DNA of 64,000 nt from Nevskia sp035651715 (GCA_035651715.1 DASRFD010000049.1:4583-68582); one strand, 5' to 3'. Shown: positions 43,088-51,082, counted from the first letter of the stretch. Numbers and translations: made by a program. The notes: generated from the sequence alone by a model not told the origin.

Positions 43088-43821
43088 TCCCCTCCCGCCG
43101 CAGCCAGCGCCCGATCCAGCGCGCGGCGGCCGATTTCGACGTGGCGCCGTCCGGCAGTGCGCGCCTGCTCCGGGTCGCCGTCCTCCACCGCCTGGGCGAT
43201 GCTGGCGAGGCCGGCCAGGTCGCGGAATTCGGCTTCCATCACCCGTGTCAACAGGTCCCAGACCTGGCGATAGGTCTTCTGCATGGAATTGAAGGCGAGG
43301 CGGAAGGCAATGTTGCCACCCGCCGTCACCAGCGCCTTCCAGAACTCGAAGCAGTGCTCCTGCAAGGCCGGCAGGTCGTCGCCGGCGGCCCGCATCTGCT
43401 CCAGCCGCGCCTTGAGCTGGCGCGCGAGCCGGGCGCCGCCGCGTTCAGCCGCCGCGGCGGCGATGTCCGGCGCCAGGGCCGAGCGCATCGCCATTACCGC
43501 GCGCACCGCCGCGGCGCTCATGCGGCCGCGCTTGTCCACCAGCAGGCTGGGCAGCAATTCCAGTCCCCCCTCGTCGAGATAGTCCAGCACCACGTGGTTG
43601 CCGCCCTGGCGCACCGCGACCAGCTGCGCCTGCTGCAGGCGCTTGATCGCCTCGCGCACGGCGCCGCGGTTGACGCCGAGCAGCTCCGACAGCTCCCGCT
43701 CGGACGGCAAGGGGCTGCCCGCCGCCAGCTCGTGGCGGACGATCTTGTCCTTGAGCTGCAGATACACCGACTCCGACAGCGATTGCCGGGGGATTTGATG
43801 GAAAGGGGCTACGCTGGACAT
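43084..43821 (-). CDS. GntR family transcriptional regulator, FadR subfamily (FCD domain)
   Basis: 245-aa regulator. N-terminal winged HTH: SESVYLQLKDKIVRHELAAGSPLPSERELSELLGVNRGAVREAIKRLQQ; C-terminal all-helical FCD ligand domain (about 85-235) with the metal-binding His/Asp pattern near HCFEFWKALV and RRHVEIG. Expected to bind an acyl-CoA or organic acid. The region before the gene has TGGTATGATAAGTTGATGAC (minus strand), whose TGGTA end resembles FadR/VanR half-sites, but I see no full palindrome. Co-translated with the downstream desaturase. Confidence 0.91.
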   Translation of the reverse strand: MSSVAPFHQIPRQSLSESVYLQLKDKIVRHELAAGSPLPSERELSELLGVNRGAVREAIKRLQQAQLVAVRQGGNHVVLDYLDEGGLELLPSLLVDKRGRMSAAAVRAVMAMRSALAPDIAAAAAERGGARLARQLKARLEQMRAAGDDLPALQEHCFEFWKALVTAGGNIAFRLAFNSMQKTYRQVWDLLTRVMEAEFRDLAGLASIAQAVEDGDPEQARTAGRRHVEIGRRALDRALAAAGGE

Positions 43822-44415
43822 GTCATCAACTTATCATACCAGCCGAGGGCGCGCAAAAATTGGAGACTCGTGCTGCGGTGCAGCGCGCAAACCGGCGGAC
43901 TTTCCTTACAAATTGCTGTCGGCCGACGACCGCGAGCATGCGCAACTTTGGCGCAGGCCGAGCCCCTGCGCCGCCCTTCGATGGCTTGACGGCGCGGAAA
44001 GCCAATAACTACTGGGCTTCCAGGAAATGCACAACGCGAGTGTGGGAACTGCTCGACGATGCGTAAATGGTGCACAAAAAATGCCTCTTCCACGGGCAGA
44101 TTGACTTGGTTAGAGTCGCTGCAACCGATCGGGATGATCGGCGCTGTTTCAGGGCACAGCATTCAGATAAGAAAAGGGACGCCGCACACGCTTACTTGCT
44201 CTTTCCCAATCCAGGGATCCGGTGACGCGACGCCAGCCGCGGAAGCCGTGAATCCCGGGTTTGATGCCGTTCATCCACTCGTGGTGCGAGCGGCCGCCGG
44301 GCGGTATCTCGGTGGTGCATGGAAGGAGCGGTACGCATGCGGCGTGTGCGGTCAAATGGGGCGTGTGCGGTGCCGGGTTGCGGCGCCGCTTTTGGGGTAC
44401 CGGGGAGGTAGCCTT
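43822..44415. other. 594-base stretch without a recognised gene
   Basis: Between GntR (minus) and a small plus-strand ORF. The DNA is visibly AT-richer and less codon-biased than its surroundings. A 12-base direct repeat GGCGTGTGCGGT occurs at 44341-44352 and 44360-44371. A 51-codon ORF (44264-44419, no clear ribosome site) ends in a GTGA overlap with the next ORF, but I do not consider it proven. No tRNA, riboswitch or IS end is recognised. Confidence 0.5.
44341..44371. repeat. 12-bp direct repeat GGCGTGTGCGGT x2
   Basis: Copies at 44341-44352 and 44360-44371, 19 bases apart, inside the gene-poor stretch before the small membrane ORF. Spacing near two helical turns could suit a regulator, but no function is shown. 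Confidence 0.4.
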
Positions 44416-44655
44416 GTGAAAGTAGGAAAGCCCGTCCGGGTGATGGCTCCCGGAATGACTGTGACGAGAGCGTTTTATTCCGAGTTCAACCGGGTGCCAG
44501 GGGCGCCCACCGGGCAGCGTTTTTCGACCGACCTCGTCGACGTGCTTTGCACGGCGGTCTATGTGGTGGTGTCGGTGCCGGCGTATGTGCTCGCCAGCAT
44601 GGCCTTGGCCGCCGCGGTTTATCTCCGCCTGGCCGGCGCCCTGCTGCTGAAGTAG
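44416..44655 (+). CDS. small hypothetical membrane protein
   Basis: 79-aa ORF beginning at GTG 44416 (GGGGAGG eight bases upstream) or ATG 44443-44445. The C-terminal half is one long hydrophobic helix (VLCTAVYVVVSVPAYVLASMALAAAVYLRL), preceded by a polar basic N-terminus, so a single-pass inner-membrane protein is likely. Support: a ribosome site and a U-tract terminator 15 bases after the stop. I recognise no family. It stands alone in an otherwise sparse region. Confidence 0.45.
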   Translation: MKVGKPVRVMAPGMTVTRAFYSEFNRVPGAPTGQRFSTDLVDVLCTAVYVVVSVPAYVLASMALAAAVYLRLAGALLLK

Positions 44656-44670
44656 GCGAGTCCGCGGTGG

Positions 44671-44706
44671 CCTGCCGGTCCTGCGGCCGGCGGGTGATAT
44701 TTTTTT
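44671..44706 (+). terminator. Rho-independent terminator
   Basis: Stem CCTGCCGG (44671-44678) / CCGGCGGG (44687-44694) with one G.U pair and loop TCCTGCGG, followed by a run of T at 44700-44706. It lies just after the small membrane-protein ORF. The remaining 230 bases to the Fpg gene hold no recognised feature. Confidence 0.65.
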
Positions 44707-44936
44707 AACCTTGTACCTGAAATCTTTTGCGACGCCTGCGTCATCGATTTGACGCGGCAATGGCCCGCGCTATCCACAGCGCTTGTCGATAACTTTTGTA
44801 CAACTCGTTGACGCCGCCCCTGGACAGGCCGTGGTTGCGTCGTTTCGTACGGTTGTGACGATTTTCTGACCAGGGCGTGAAGCATGTGCAAGAACGTCCC
44901 ACGCTGCACTGCAATAAAGCAGCGCGCCCGGCGTTT

Positions 44937-45824
44937 TCAGCGTTCGAGTTCGTCCAGCGTCTTCGGCCAGTTGCTTTTCAGCAGACGCGACAAGGCGCGG
45001 TCGGCGAGCAGCCTGCCCTCGGTCTGGCAGCGGGCGCAGTAGTTGGCCTCGTTGTCGGCATAGACGATGCGCTGCACCGGCGCGCCGCAGTCCGGACAAG
45101 GCAGCTTGTAGCGGCCGTGCACGGCCATCTCCGGGCGGAACGCGGTGACTTTCTCCGGCCACTTGTCCGCGGCTTCGCGGCGCAGGCGCTCGGTCCATTC
45201 GCGCATCACCGCCTGCGTCGCCTCGAACAGGCGCCGCATCTCCTCGTCCTTGATCGAACGCGTCTGCTTGAACGGCGACAGGCGCGCCCGATGCAGGATC
45301 TCGTCGGAGTAGGCGTTGCCGATGGCCGCCAGCACGGTGGGATCGGTGAGCGCGCGCTTGAGCGTGTGGTTCTCGCGCGCCAGCGCGCCGGCGAAATGCG
45401 CCGGGTCGGCATCCATCACTTCCAGGCCGCCGCGCTCGAAGGCCTTGAGGGCTTCGAGCCCCTGCACCAGGTGCAGCGCGGCGCGGCGCTTGCTGCCGTG
45501 CTCCACCAGCAGCAGAGTGCCGTGCTCGAAGTCGAAGGCGGCGAGCCCGGAGCCCTTGGGCATCGGCGCATCCGGCTTCTTCCAGTGCAGGCGGCCGAGG
45601 ATCATCAGGTGGATCACGGCGAAATACCCGCCTTCGAATTCGAACACCAGGCGCTTGCCGATGCGCGAGGTGCCGAGCAGGCGGCGGCCGTCGAGCTCGG
45701 CCGGCGCCGGCGCCACCGAGCGCAACACGAAGGGGTTGCCGATGCGCAGGCGCCGCAGCTTCGCGTCGCGCGCCATCGCTTCGATGCGCTCAAGGTAGAC
45801 GGTCAGGTCGGGCAGCTCCGGCAT
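44937..45824 (-). CDS. Fpg/Nei family DNA glycosylase
   Basis: 295-aa bifunctional base-excision-repair glycosylase/AP lyase. Catalytic MPELPD N-terminus (Pro2 Schiff base, Glu3), Lys57 in RIGKRLVFEF, the helix-two-turn-helix with NAYSDEILHRARLSPF near 170-185 and a C-terminal zinc finger CPDCG...YCARCQ near 240-262 with the DNA-binding Arg after it. It excises oxidised purines or pyrimidines; MPELPD-L and the extra 25-residue tail place it outside canonical MutM, so whether it is Fpg- or Nei-like is uncertain. It starts nine bases after the hypothetical gene upstream and ends near a small AT-rich gap. Confidence 0.92.
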   Translation of the reverse strand: MPELPDLTVYLERIEAMARDAKLRRLRIGNPFVLRSVAPAPAELDGRRLLGTSRIGKRLVFEFEGGYFAVIHLMILGRLHWKKPDAPMPKGSGLAAFDFEHGTLLLVEHGSKRRAALHLVQGLEALKAFERGGLEVMDADPAHFAGALARENHTLKRALTDPTVLAAIGNAYSDEILHRARLSPFKQTRSIKDEEMRRLFEATQAVMREWTERLRREAADKWPEKVTAFRPEMAVHGRYKLPCPDCGAPVQRIVYADNEANYCARCQTEGRLLADRALSRLLKSNWPKTLDELER

Positions 45825-45833
45825 GTCCGCAGT

Positions 45834-46481
45834 CTACTCGTCCTCCGCCGCGGACTCCGCCTTGCCGCGCGGCATGCCGTTGACGCGGCGGGTGCGCTCC
45901 GGATCGAACCGCCAGGGGCAGCCCCAGAACGGGGCGCTGTACACCAGGTAATGCGGGAAGCGCGGGTCGGGCCGCTCGCGGCTGGTCACCAGCACGTTGC
46001 GCTCCAGGTCGAAATGGCCGAAGCCGTAGGGCACTTCCGGCAGGCGCAGGCCGATGTCCTCGCCCTGGTCGCGCAGCCAGGCGCGCAGGAAGAAGGCGGC
46101 GGCGCCGAAGGGCGGAGTGGTGGCGCGGTACCACCAGGGGCCGTCCCAGCGCTGGAACACGTAGCGGCCGAGCACCACGGCGCAGCGGCCGGCGCTGCGC
46201 AACAGCAGCGGATGGGCCTCGCGCAGGGTGGCCGCGCCGGCTTCGCGCATGCAGATTTCGCCCAGGGCCTCGCGCGGTGCCAGGCGGTCCTGCTGATAGC
46301 AGAGGAAATGGCGATCGCCGCGGGCGCCGCGCTGCGTCGCCGTCGCGGCGCGGCGTGATTCGCGGATCAGCCACTCGCCGCCCGGAAAGCGCAGGCTTTC
46401 GCTGGCGCGCTCGACCAGCGGCGTGGCATCGGTGCCGGACGACGCCGGCGGGGCGGAAACCTCGGGCAGGGCGGGGGACAT
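45834..46481 (-). CDS. hypothetical protein
   Basis: 215-aa soluble protein with no family I recognise. Aromatic-rich centre (LGRYVFQRWDGPWWYRATTPPFG, FHYLVYSAPFWGCPWRF) and acidic tail (AESAAEDE); no signal peptide. The ATG at 46481 is the first start after the stop of the alpha/beta hydrolase 108 bases upstream; GGCCC-rich DNA makes longer false frames likely, so the start is moderately sure. Located between an alpha/beta hydrolase and the Fpg gene on the same strand, probably one operon. Confidence 0.65.
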   Translation of the reverse strand: MSPALPEVSAPPASSGTDATPLVERASESLRFPGGEWLIRESRRAATATQRGARGDRHFLCYQQDRLAPREALGEICMREAGAATLREAHPLLLRSAGRCAVVLGRYVFQRWDGPWWYRATTPPFGAAAFFLRAWLRDQGEDIGLRLPEVPYGFGHFDLERNVLVTSRERPDPRFPHYLVYSAPFWGCPWRFDPERTRRVNGMPRGKAESAAEDE

Positions 46482-46588
46482 GGCGGGACTCGCTGCGGCG
46501 GGCCGGATCGGCCCAGCAGCGAGGCTAGCGGCGGCGCATGCCGGCGCCGTGCCGGACTTGTGCAAAAGCGGAGGAATCCGCGGCCGGC

Positions 46589-47407
46589 TCAGGGGCGCTC
46601 GGCCAGGAAGGATTCGAGCGCCTGGTTGAAGGCCGGCGCATTCCACAGGTTCATCGCGTGGGAGGCGGCGGGAATGGTGGCGCGGCGCGCGCCCGGCAAC
46701 AGTTCCTGCAGCGCGTCGAGCACCGCCGGATACGGCTGCGGGCTGCGGGCGCCGCCGACCAGCAGCAGCGGCCGCGACAGGCGCAGCGCGTTGTCGGGCG
46801 TGACCCGCGCATAGCTCTCCGCCGCCTGGCCGATCAGGGTGTTGGCGTTGTCGCGCATCATCCGCCTGATCGACGGCACGGTGCGGTTCCAGGTGCCGGC
46901 GCCGCTGACCGTGTCGATGAACAGCTCCAGTGCTTCCTCGGCGCGGCCCTGGCGCAGCAGCTCCAGCGCGCGGCCGCGGAAACCGCCGCGGTCGAGTTCC
47001 TGGCCGCCGGCGGCGCCGGCGCGCAGGCCGGGCTCGGCCAGCACCAGGCTGCGCAGCAGTTCCGGCGCGTGCTGCGCCAGGGCGTAGGCCACGCTGCCGC
47101 CGCGCGAGTGGCCGACCAGGTCGACCGGTTCCAGGCGCAGGCCGCGCACGAAGGCGGCGAGGTCGGCGGCATGCTGCTCGACCGAGAAGCCGCCGCCGTC
47201 GCCGTTCCAGGCCTCGGGCCAGTAACGCCGAAGGCTCAGGGCGATGACGCGCCGCCGCACGGCCAGCGGCTCCATCTGCGGCGCCCAGAAGCGGTAGTCG
47301 CAAAGGCTGCCGTGCACCAGCAGCAGCGGCGCGCCGGCGCCGGCTTCGACATAGCTGAAGTCGTAATCGTCGACGCGCAGCGTGCGCGCGGGAAGAGCCT
47401 GGGGCAT
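46589..47407 (-). CDS. alpha/beta hydrolase
   Basis: 272-aa serine hydrolase. Oxyanion-loop LLVHGSLCDYRFW near 29, nucleophile elbow VGHSRGG near 93-99, acid in VGGARSPQPYP region and catalytic His in IPAASHAMNLWN near 247. No signal peptide with the ATG at 47407 (MPQALPARTLRVDDYDFSYVEAG). Fits the broad fold of epoxide hydrolases, lactonases and esterases; substrate unknown. It is divergent from a small lipoprotein gene (149-base gap). Confidence 0.9.
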   Translation of the reverse strand: MPQALPARTLRVDDYDFSYVEAGAGAPLLLVHGSLCDYRFWAPQMEPLAVRRRVIALSLRRYWPEAWNGDGGGFSVEQHAADLAAFVRGLRLEPVDLVGHSRGGSVAYALAQHAPELLRSLVLAEPGLRAGAAGGQELDRGGFRGRALELLRQGRAEEALELFIDTVSGAGTWNRTVPSIRRMMRDNANTLIGQAAESYARVTPDNALRLSRPLLLVGGARSPQPYPAVLDALQELLPGARRATIPAASHAMNLWNAPAFNQALESFLAERP

Positions 47408-47556
47408 GTGATGCGGCGGAGTGGTTTTTTCTATGGTCCCGCCGCCATGGTCGGGGTATTCGCGCCTGCCGGCAAATCCGGCGGCGCCCCGCCCTGCATC
47501 CAAGCTGCACGAGATGCGGCGCCATGGCGGTGCCGCCCGCCGCACGGGGTCATTCC

Positions 47557-48150
47557 ATGAAGCGCATCCGTTCCAGCCTGATCAGCCTGTTGTTCACCGC
47601 CGCGGTGGCGTTGCCGCTGCTGGCCTGCAGCCATCCGGCCGAGGGCCACGGTTTCGTCCACTTCGAGCGCGGCGGCATCAGCCTGCGCAACGGCGCGGTG
47701 CTGATCAAGGTCAAAGGCCATGATACGGCACGGGTCAGCAGCACCGGCGGCCTGCGCATCGGCGACGCCGACATCGCGGTGTCGCCGCAGGGCCAGGCGG
47801 CGCTGGAGCACTACAACGCCACCGCGCAGATCTTCACCGACCAGGCGATGAACCTGGGCCTGGACAGCGCGGACTTCGCGCTGCACACCCTTGGCCAGGT
47901 GTTCGAAGGGCTGGTGCAAGGCACTCCCGACCGCGCCGGCCGCGAGGCCGAGCAGGGCAGCCGCGTCATCGAGGCCCGCGCCCGGGGACTGTGCCTGCGC
48001 ATCCAGGAGTGGCGCCTGGCCCAAGATGCGGCGGCCGAGGCGGTGCCGGCGTTCCGTCCTTACGCGGTGATCCGCGGCGAGGACCTCGACGACTGCCAGG
48101 CGGGTCCCGGCAAGGACCGCGCGCCCGGCGCGGCGCAGATCGCCAGCTGA
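47557..48150 (+). CDS. predicted lipoprotein, DUF2884 (YggN)-like
   Basis: 197-aa envelope protein. Lipobox LLAC (Cys near 26) after a signal peptide; mature part FVHFERGGISLRNGAVLIKVKG, then ARVSSTGGLRIGDADIAVSPQGQAALEHYN, similar to YggN-type DUF2884 proteins in the strand-turn-helix pattern. Two later cysteines (LCLRIQ, DDCQAG) could pair. Function unknown, assignment tentative. ATG 47557 is chosen because the signal peptide starts there. A small Ser-rich lipoprotein gene follows after 163 bases. Confidence 0.65.
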   Translation: MKRIRSSLISLLFTAAVALPLLACSHPAEGHGFVHFERGGISLRNGAVLIKVKGHDTARVSSTGGLRIGDADIAVSPQGQAALEHYNATAQIFTDQAMNLGLDSADFALHTLGQVFEGLVQGTPDRAGREAEQGSRVIEARARGLCLRIQEWRLAQDAAAEAVPAFRPYAVIRGEDLDDCQAGPGKDRAPGAAQIAS

Positions 48151-48313
48151 ATCCCGCTCCACCGGTTGCGGCGGAACCTCGGCCTCCCGCCCGCTGTCCA
48201 TCAGGGCACAGGCGCCGCTGTCGCGGGTCGATGGACCCTGCCCGGCGCCTGGCCGGGGGCTGCCAACGGGTGTCCGGCGTGGTTCAATCAGTTCCACTTC
48301 ATGGAGGAAGGCA

Positions 48314-48532
48314 ATGGACGTGTTGAAGAAAACCGCATTCGTTCTGGTTCTGGCCGTGGTCGGCGCGAGCCTGGACGCCTGCAACAAGAACCAGGGCGAC
48401 TCCAGTCAGTCCGCCGCCCCGCCGGCGGCGCAGAGCCCGGGCACCAGTGCGCCCGCGCCTGCCGAGGGCGCGTCGTCGTCATCTTCCTCGTCGTCCGGCG
48501 GCGCCAGCTCCTCGTCTTCTTCGGGCGCCTGA
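48314..48532 (+). CDS. small Ser/Ala-rich lipoprotein
   Basis: 72-aa protein with a signal peptide and Cys at about 23 (ASLDAC, an imperfect lipobox), followed by a low-complexity tail of Ala/Pro/Gln and two runs of serines. Such linkers are typical of small outer-membrane lipoproteins or spacers. The start ATG follows GGAGG nine bases upstream. The gene is closed by a good terminator at 48557. Serine codons are mostly TCG and TCC/TCT mixtures, so the runs are not simple trinucleotide repeats. Confidence 0.7.
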   Translation: MDVLKKTAFVLVLAVVGASLDACNKNQGDSSQSAAPPAAQSPGTSAPAPAEGASSSSSSSSGGASSSSSSGA

Positions 48533-48556
48533 GCGGCAGGATCGGACCAGGGCAGC

Positions 48557-48582
48557 AAGGGCCGCGCGAGCGGCCCTTTTTT
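48557..48582 (+). terminator. Rho-independent terminator
   Basis: AAGGGCCGC / GCGGCCCTT stem with GCGA loop and six T, 25 bases after the small lipoprotein stop. Strong intrinsic terminator. Confidence 0.85.
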
Positions 48583-48734
48583 GTGGGGCATTCCTCGGAC
48601 TAGGCGCCGGGGCCGGCTTGCGCTAGGCTGCCCGGGCCGCCCTGCCATGCCGTTCCGTGCGCAGATGTGCTGGACCAGCGGCGGAACCGTGGCATGCGCC
48701 GGACGGGCAACCTGTCTGGTCAGGAGGGCATGTC

Positions 48735-49190
48735 ATGAGCGAATTGGACACCATCACGCTGCTCAATCGTCTGATCGTCACGTCAAAAAATGGCGAGGAG
48801 GCCTTGCGCGCGGCCGCTTCGGAAGCGCACCACGACGAGCTGAAGCGCTCGCTGATGGAGTACTCCCGGTTCTTCCACGATGCGGCGCACGAGATGCAGG
48901 AAACGGTGCTGAAGCTGGGCGGCCATCCGAAGGCCGTCGGCACCTTCGGCAACACGGTGCACCGCTGGGTGCTGCACATGAAGGCGCTGACCGAGGGCCG
49001 CAACGAAGCGGTGATTCTCGACAGCGTCGAGGACGACGAGCGCGAGGCCGACGAGCGCTTCGAAGAGGCGGTAAGCCGCTGGGAAACGCCGCCGGAAGTC
49101 CACGCGATGCTGGAGCGGCAGCGTGACGAGGCGCGCCGGCGTCACGAGGCGATCCGCGACCTGCGGCTGAGGCTCGACACGCTGCACTGA
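48735..49190 (+). CDS. PA2169/DUF2383-type four-helix-bundle protein
   Basis: 151-aa all-helical protein: EHITLLNRLIVTSKNGEEAL-like start (SELDTITLLNRL), SLMEYSRFFHDAAHEMQETVLKLGG, GTFGNTVHRWVLHMKALTEG and RDEARRRHEAIRDLRL. This matches PA2169-family proteins, which have a ferritin-like four-helix bundle of unknown role and are often found near stress genes. No metal ligands can be assigned with confidence. GGAGG eight bases before the start; RpoE follows in the same direction 229 bases on. Confidence 0.82.
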   Translation: MSELDTITLLNRLIVTSKNGEEALRAAASEAHHDELKRSLMEYSRFFHDAAHEMQETVLKLGGHPKAVGTFGNTVHRWVLHMKALTEGRNEAVILDSVEDDEREADERFEEAVSRWETPPEVHAMLERQRDEARRRHEAIRDLRLRLDTLH

Positions 49191-49191
49191 G

Positions 49192-49255
49192 CGGGTGCTC
49201 CCGCCGCGCCCGGGAGCACCCGGGCGCGGCGCCGGTATGGCTTACACGATACCGG
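49192..49255 (+). promoter_or_regulatory. three overlapping hairpins in the rpoE leader
   Basis: Hairpin A: CGGGTGCTCCC (49192-49202) pairs with GGGAGCACCCG (49212-49222), 11 bp. Hairpin B: CGCCGCGCCCGGG (49202-49214) pairs with CCCGGGCGCGGCG (49219-49231), 13 bp, loop AGCA. They share bases and cannot both form. Hairpin C: CCGGTAT/ATACCGG (49232-49238 / 49249-49255), followed by TAATATTTT, could terminate the PA2169-type gene. Whether A/B switch is inference. Confidence 0.55.
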
Positions 49256-49419
49256 TAATATTTTCATGCCCCGGCGGCCACCGGGCTGCCCCCGCGAGCG
49301 CCCCTTGTGTGCTAAGTGTTTGATTAATTCTAGTTTTTTGAAATCCACGACCCTGGCATACAACTCGCAACCCTAGTGTCGGAGCACTAAAGATATCCGA
49401 CCATCTTAGGGAGCGAGAC

Positions 49420-50127
49420 ATGGCCGCGACTGCCCGACTCAAGCAGCACAACGAACACCCGGCACGGGCGCACAAGCCCGAGTGGGCCGCCACCGGACCG
49501 GCTGCCCGCCCGCCGCAAAACCCCTCCGAGGCTGCCAACGACAGCAGCATCGGGGCCGAGCGCGATATCGACGAACAGCTGGTGGCGCGCGCCCAGGCCG
49601 GCGACGAGATGGCTTTCGAACTGCTGGTGCGCAAGTACCAGCAGAAGGCGATCCAGCTGGTCAGCCGCCTGGTCGGCGAAGCCGACGCGCCGGACGTGGC
49701 GCAGGAGGCCTTCATCAAGGCCTATCGCGCCCTGTCCGGCTTCCGCGGCCAGAGCGCGTTCTATACCTGGCTGTACCGCATCGCCATCAACTCCGCCAAG
49801 AACCACCTGGTGTCGCGCGCGCGGCGCCCGGCCGGGCAGGACATCGACATCGCCGATGCCGAGCTGTACGGCCACACCGGCCAGCTCAGCGATCTCGACA
49901 CTCCGGAATCGACGCTGCTGGCGCAGGAGATCAAGGACAAGGTCACCTCGGTGATCAGCAAGCTGCCGTCCGATCTGCGCCAGGCCATCGTGCTGCGCGA
50001 ACTCGACGGCCTCAGCTACGAGGAGATCGCCGAGGCCATGCGCTGCCCGATCGGCACGGTGCGCTCGCGCATCTTCCGCGCCCGCGAATCGATCGACGCG
50101 GTGGTGCAGCCGCTGCTGGACGCCTGA
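49420..50127 (+). CDS. rpoE: RNA polymerase sigma factor RpoE (sigma-24)
   Basis: 235-aa ECF sigma factor nearly identical in core pattern to enterobacterial RpoE: region 2 (DEMAFELLVRKYQQKAIQL, APDVAQEAFIKAYRAL, SAFYTWLYRIAINSAKNHLV) and region 4 (LPSDLRQAIVLRELDGLSYEEIAEAMRCPIGTVRSRIFRARESID). It carries an unusual polar N-terminal extension of about 44 residues before the normal first helix. RpoE directs the envelope-stress response. The usual rseA anti-sigma, rseB and mucD genes do not follow; a MAPEG gene converges ten bases after the stop. Start ATG follows AGGGAGCG. Confidence 0.95.
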   Translation: MAATARLKQHNEHPARAHKPEWAATGPAARPPQNPSEAANDSSIGAERDIDEQLVARAQAGDEMAFELLVRKYQQKAIQLVSRLVGEADAPDVAQEAFIKAYRALSGFRGQSAFYTWLYRIAINSAKNHLVSRARRPAGQDIDIADAELYGHTGQLSDLDTPESTLLAQEIKDKVTSVISKLPSDLRQAIVLRELDGLSYEEIAEAMRCPIGTVRSRIFRARESIDAVVQPLLDA

Positions 50128-50137
50128 GGCGGCTTCC

Positions 50138-50524
50138 CTAAAGCCCCGGCAGGCCGCGATATAGGCACAGGCCGCTGGCGCCGAGCAGGGCGATCAAGGT
50201 CAGCAGGATGCCGGCGGTGCGGCCCAACGCCCACTGTTGCGTGAAGGACAGGGCGTAGCCGTGCAGCAGGCGGCCGAGCAGCAGCGACAGGCCGAGGCAG
50301 TGCAGCACCCAGCGCGGCTCGGCGGACAGTTCGAGGAAGCCCATCATCGCCAGGATCAGCGGCACGTATTCGGCGAAATTGCCGTGGCCGCGGATGCGCC
50401 GCTGCAGCGTGGGGCTGCCGCCGTCGCCGAGCCCCGGATTGCCCGGGCCGACCCGGCCCAGCACCACGCGGATGCTCAGCACCAGGAACCAGAGGCCGAG
50501 GGCCCCGGCGTAAAGCAGGGTCAC
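50138..50524 (-). CDS. MAPEG family membrane protein
   Basis: 128-aa four-helix membrane protein of the MAPEG/eicosanoid-glutathione family: VTLLYAGALGLWFLVLSIRVVLGR, LQRRIRGHGNFAEYVPLILAMMGFLEL and a last helix ILLTLIALLGASG. MAPEG proteins usually bind glutathione and act on lipophilic substrates. The start is GTG 50522-50524; a TACAAT lies 13 bases upstream with no Shine-Dalgarno site, so the message may be nearly leaderless. Longer in-frame starts reach into the opposite gene and an inverted repeat and are less likely. Confidence 0.85.
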   Translation of the reverse strand: MTLLYAGALGLWFLVLSIRVVLGRVGPGNPGLGDGGSPTLQRRIRGHGNFAEYVPLILAMMGFLELSAEPRWVLHCLGLSLLLGRLLHGYALSFTQQWALGRTAGILLTLIALLGASGLCLYRGLPGL

Positions 50525-50542
50525 CCGCTGGGATTGTAGCGG

Positions 50543-50570
50543 CGCCGTTCGCCCGACGCGGCGAACGGCG
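50543..50570. promoter_or_regulatory. perfect 11-bp inverted repeat between divergent genes
   Basis: CGCCGTTCGCC (50543-50553) and GGCGAACGGCG (50560-50570), loop CGACGC, at the -35 distance of the MAPEG gene. Possible operator for the MAPEG gene or divergent exported-protein gene. Confidence 0.4.
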
Positions 50571-50654
50571 GCCCTGGCGTGGCGGTCCATGCCCTGGAAC
50601 GCACGCGCTGCCCGCACGGGCGGGGTTCGTGTCCACCATTGCGGAGTCGCCCTC

Positions 50655-51053
50655 ATGGTCCGCCAACTTGCCCTTGCCCTGCTGGCCGCCGCCACCGCCG
50701 CCGGCGCCGAACCGCCCGCCGCCGAAGCCGGCGGCACCGCGGCGCCGCTCAACCGCACCGTGCGCGGCGGCTTTGTCACCACCGCGCTGCGCGCCACCAA
50801 CTGCACCACGCCGGAGAAAGCGGTGGAGCTGGCCCGCCTGCGGGTCGAGCAGGGCGCCGGTCCCGCCTTCGACAGGATGCAGGCTTACACCGCACAGCAC
50901 GCCTGCGCCGTATCCGATTTCGCCGCCCTGGTGGTCGGCCCGCTGATCTATCAGGGCCGGGTCGACAACCAGGACATCGTCGTGGTCAAGGCTGCCAACT
51001 ACAACGGCCTCTACGTACTGCTGGTGGCGTCTTGCCAGCAGGACGGCATCTGA
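50655..51053 (+). CDS. hypothetical exported protein
   Basis: 132-aa protein with a signal peptide (MVRQLALALLAAATAAGA) and an unknown mature domain: GFVTTALRATNCTTPEKAVELARLRVE, then QAYTAQHACAVSDFAALVVGPLIYQG and VLLVASCQQDGI. Three cysteines; the strand-helix-strand order suggests a small periplasmic binding fold. ATG 50655 gives the signal peptide; earlier starts add unsupported residues. Converges on the P450 gene with a 30-base gap. Confidence 0.65.
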   Translation: MVRQLALALLAAATAAGAEPPAAEAGGTAAPLNRTVRGGFVTTALRATNCTTPEKAVELARLRVEQGAGPAFDRMQAYTAQHACAVSDFAALVVGPLIYQGRVDNQDIVVVKAANYNGLYVLLVASCQQDGI

Positions 51054-51082
51054 ACTGAGCGGAGGTTGCGCGGCCGCTTCGC

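Noticed and set aside
44264..44419. 51-codon ORF overlapping the small membrane ORF (GTGA)
   Set aside because: The overlap is suggestive but there is no ribosome site or recognisable protein; kept only as a remark.
44770..44780. DnaA-box-like TATCCACAG
   Set aside because: Single imperfect copy, with no cluster of boxes and no dnaA or dnaN nearby, so no origin is supported.
48450..48530. Simple-sequence (phase-variable) repeat in the Ser-rich lipoprotein
   Set aside because: The serine codons vary (TCG, TCA, TCT, TCC, AGC) so there is no uniform unit likely to slip.
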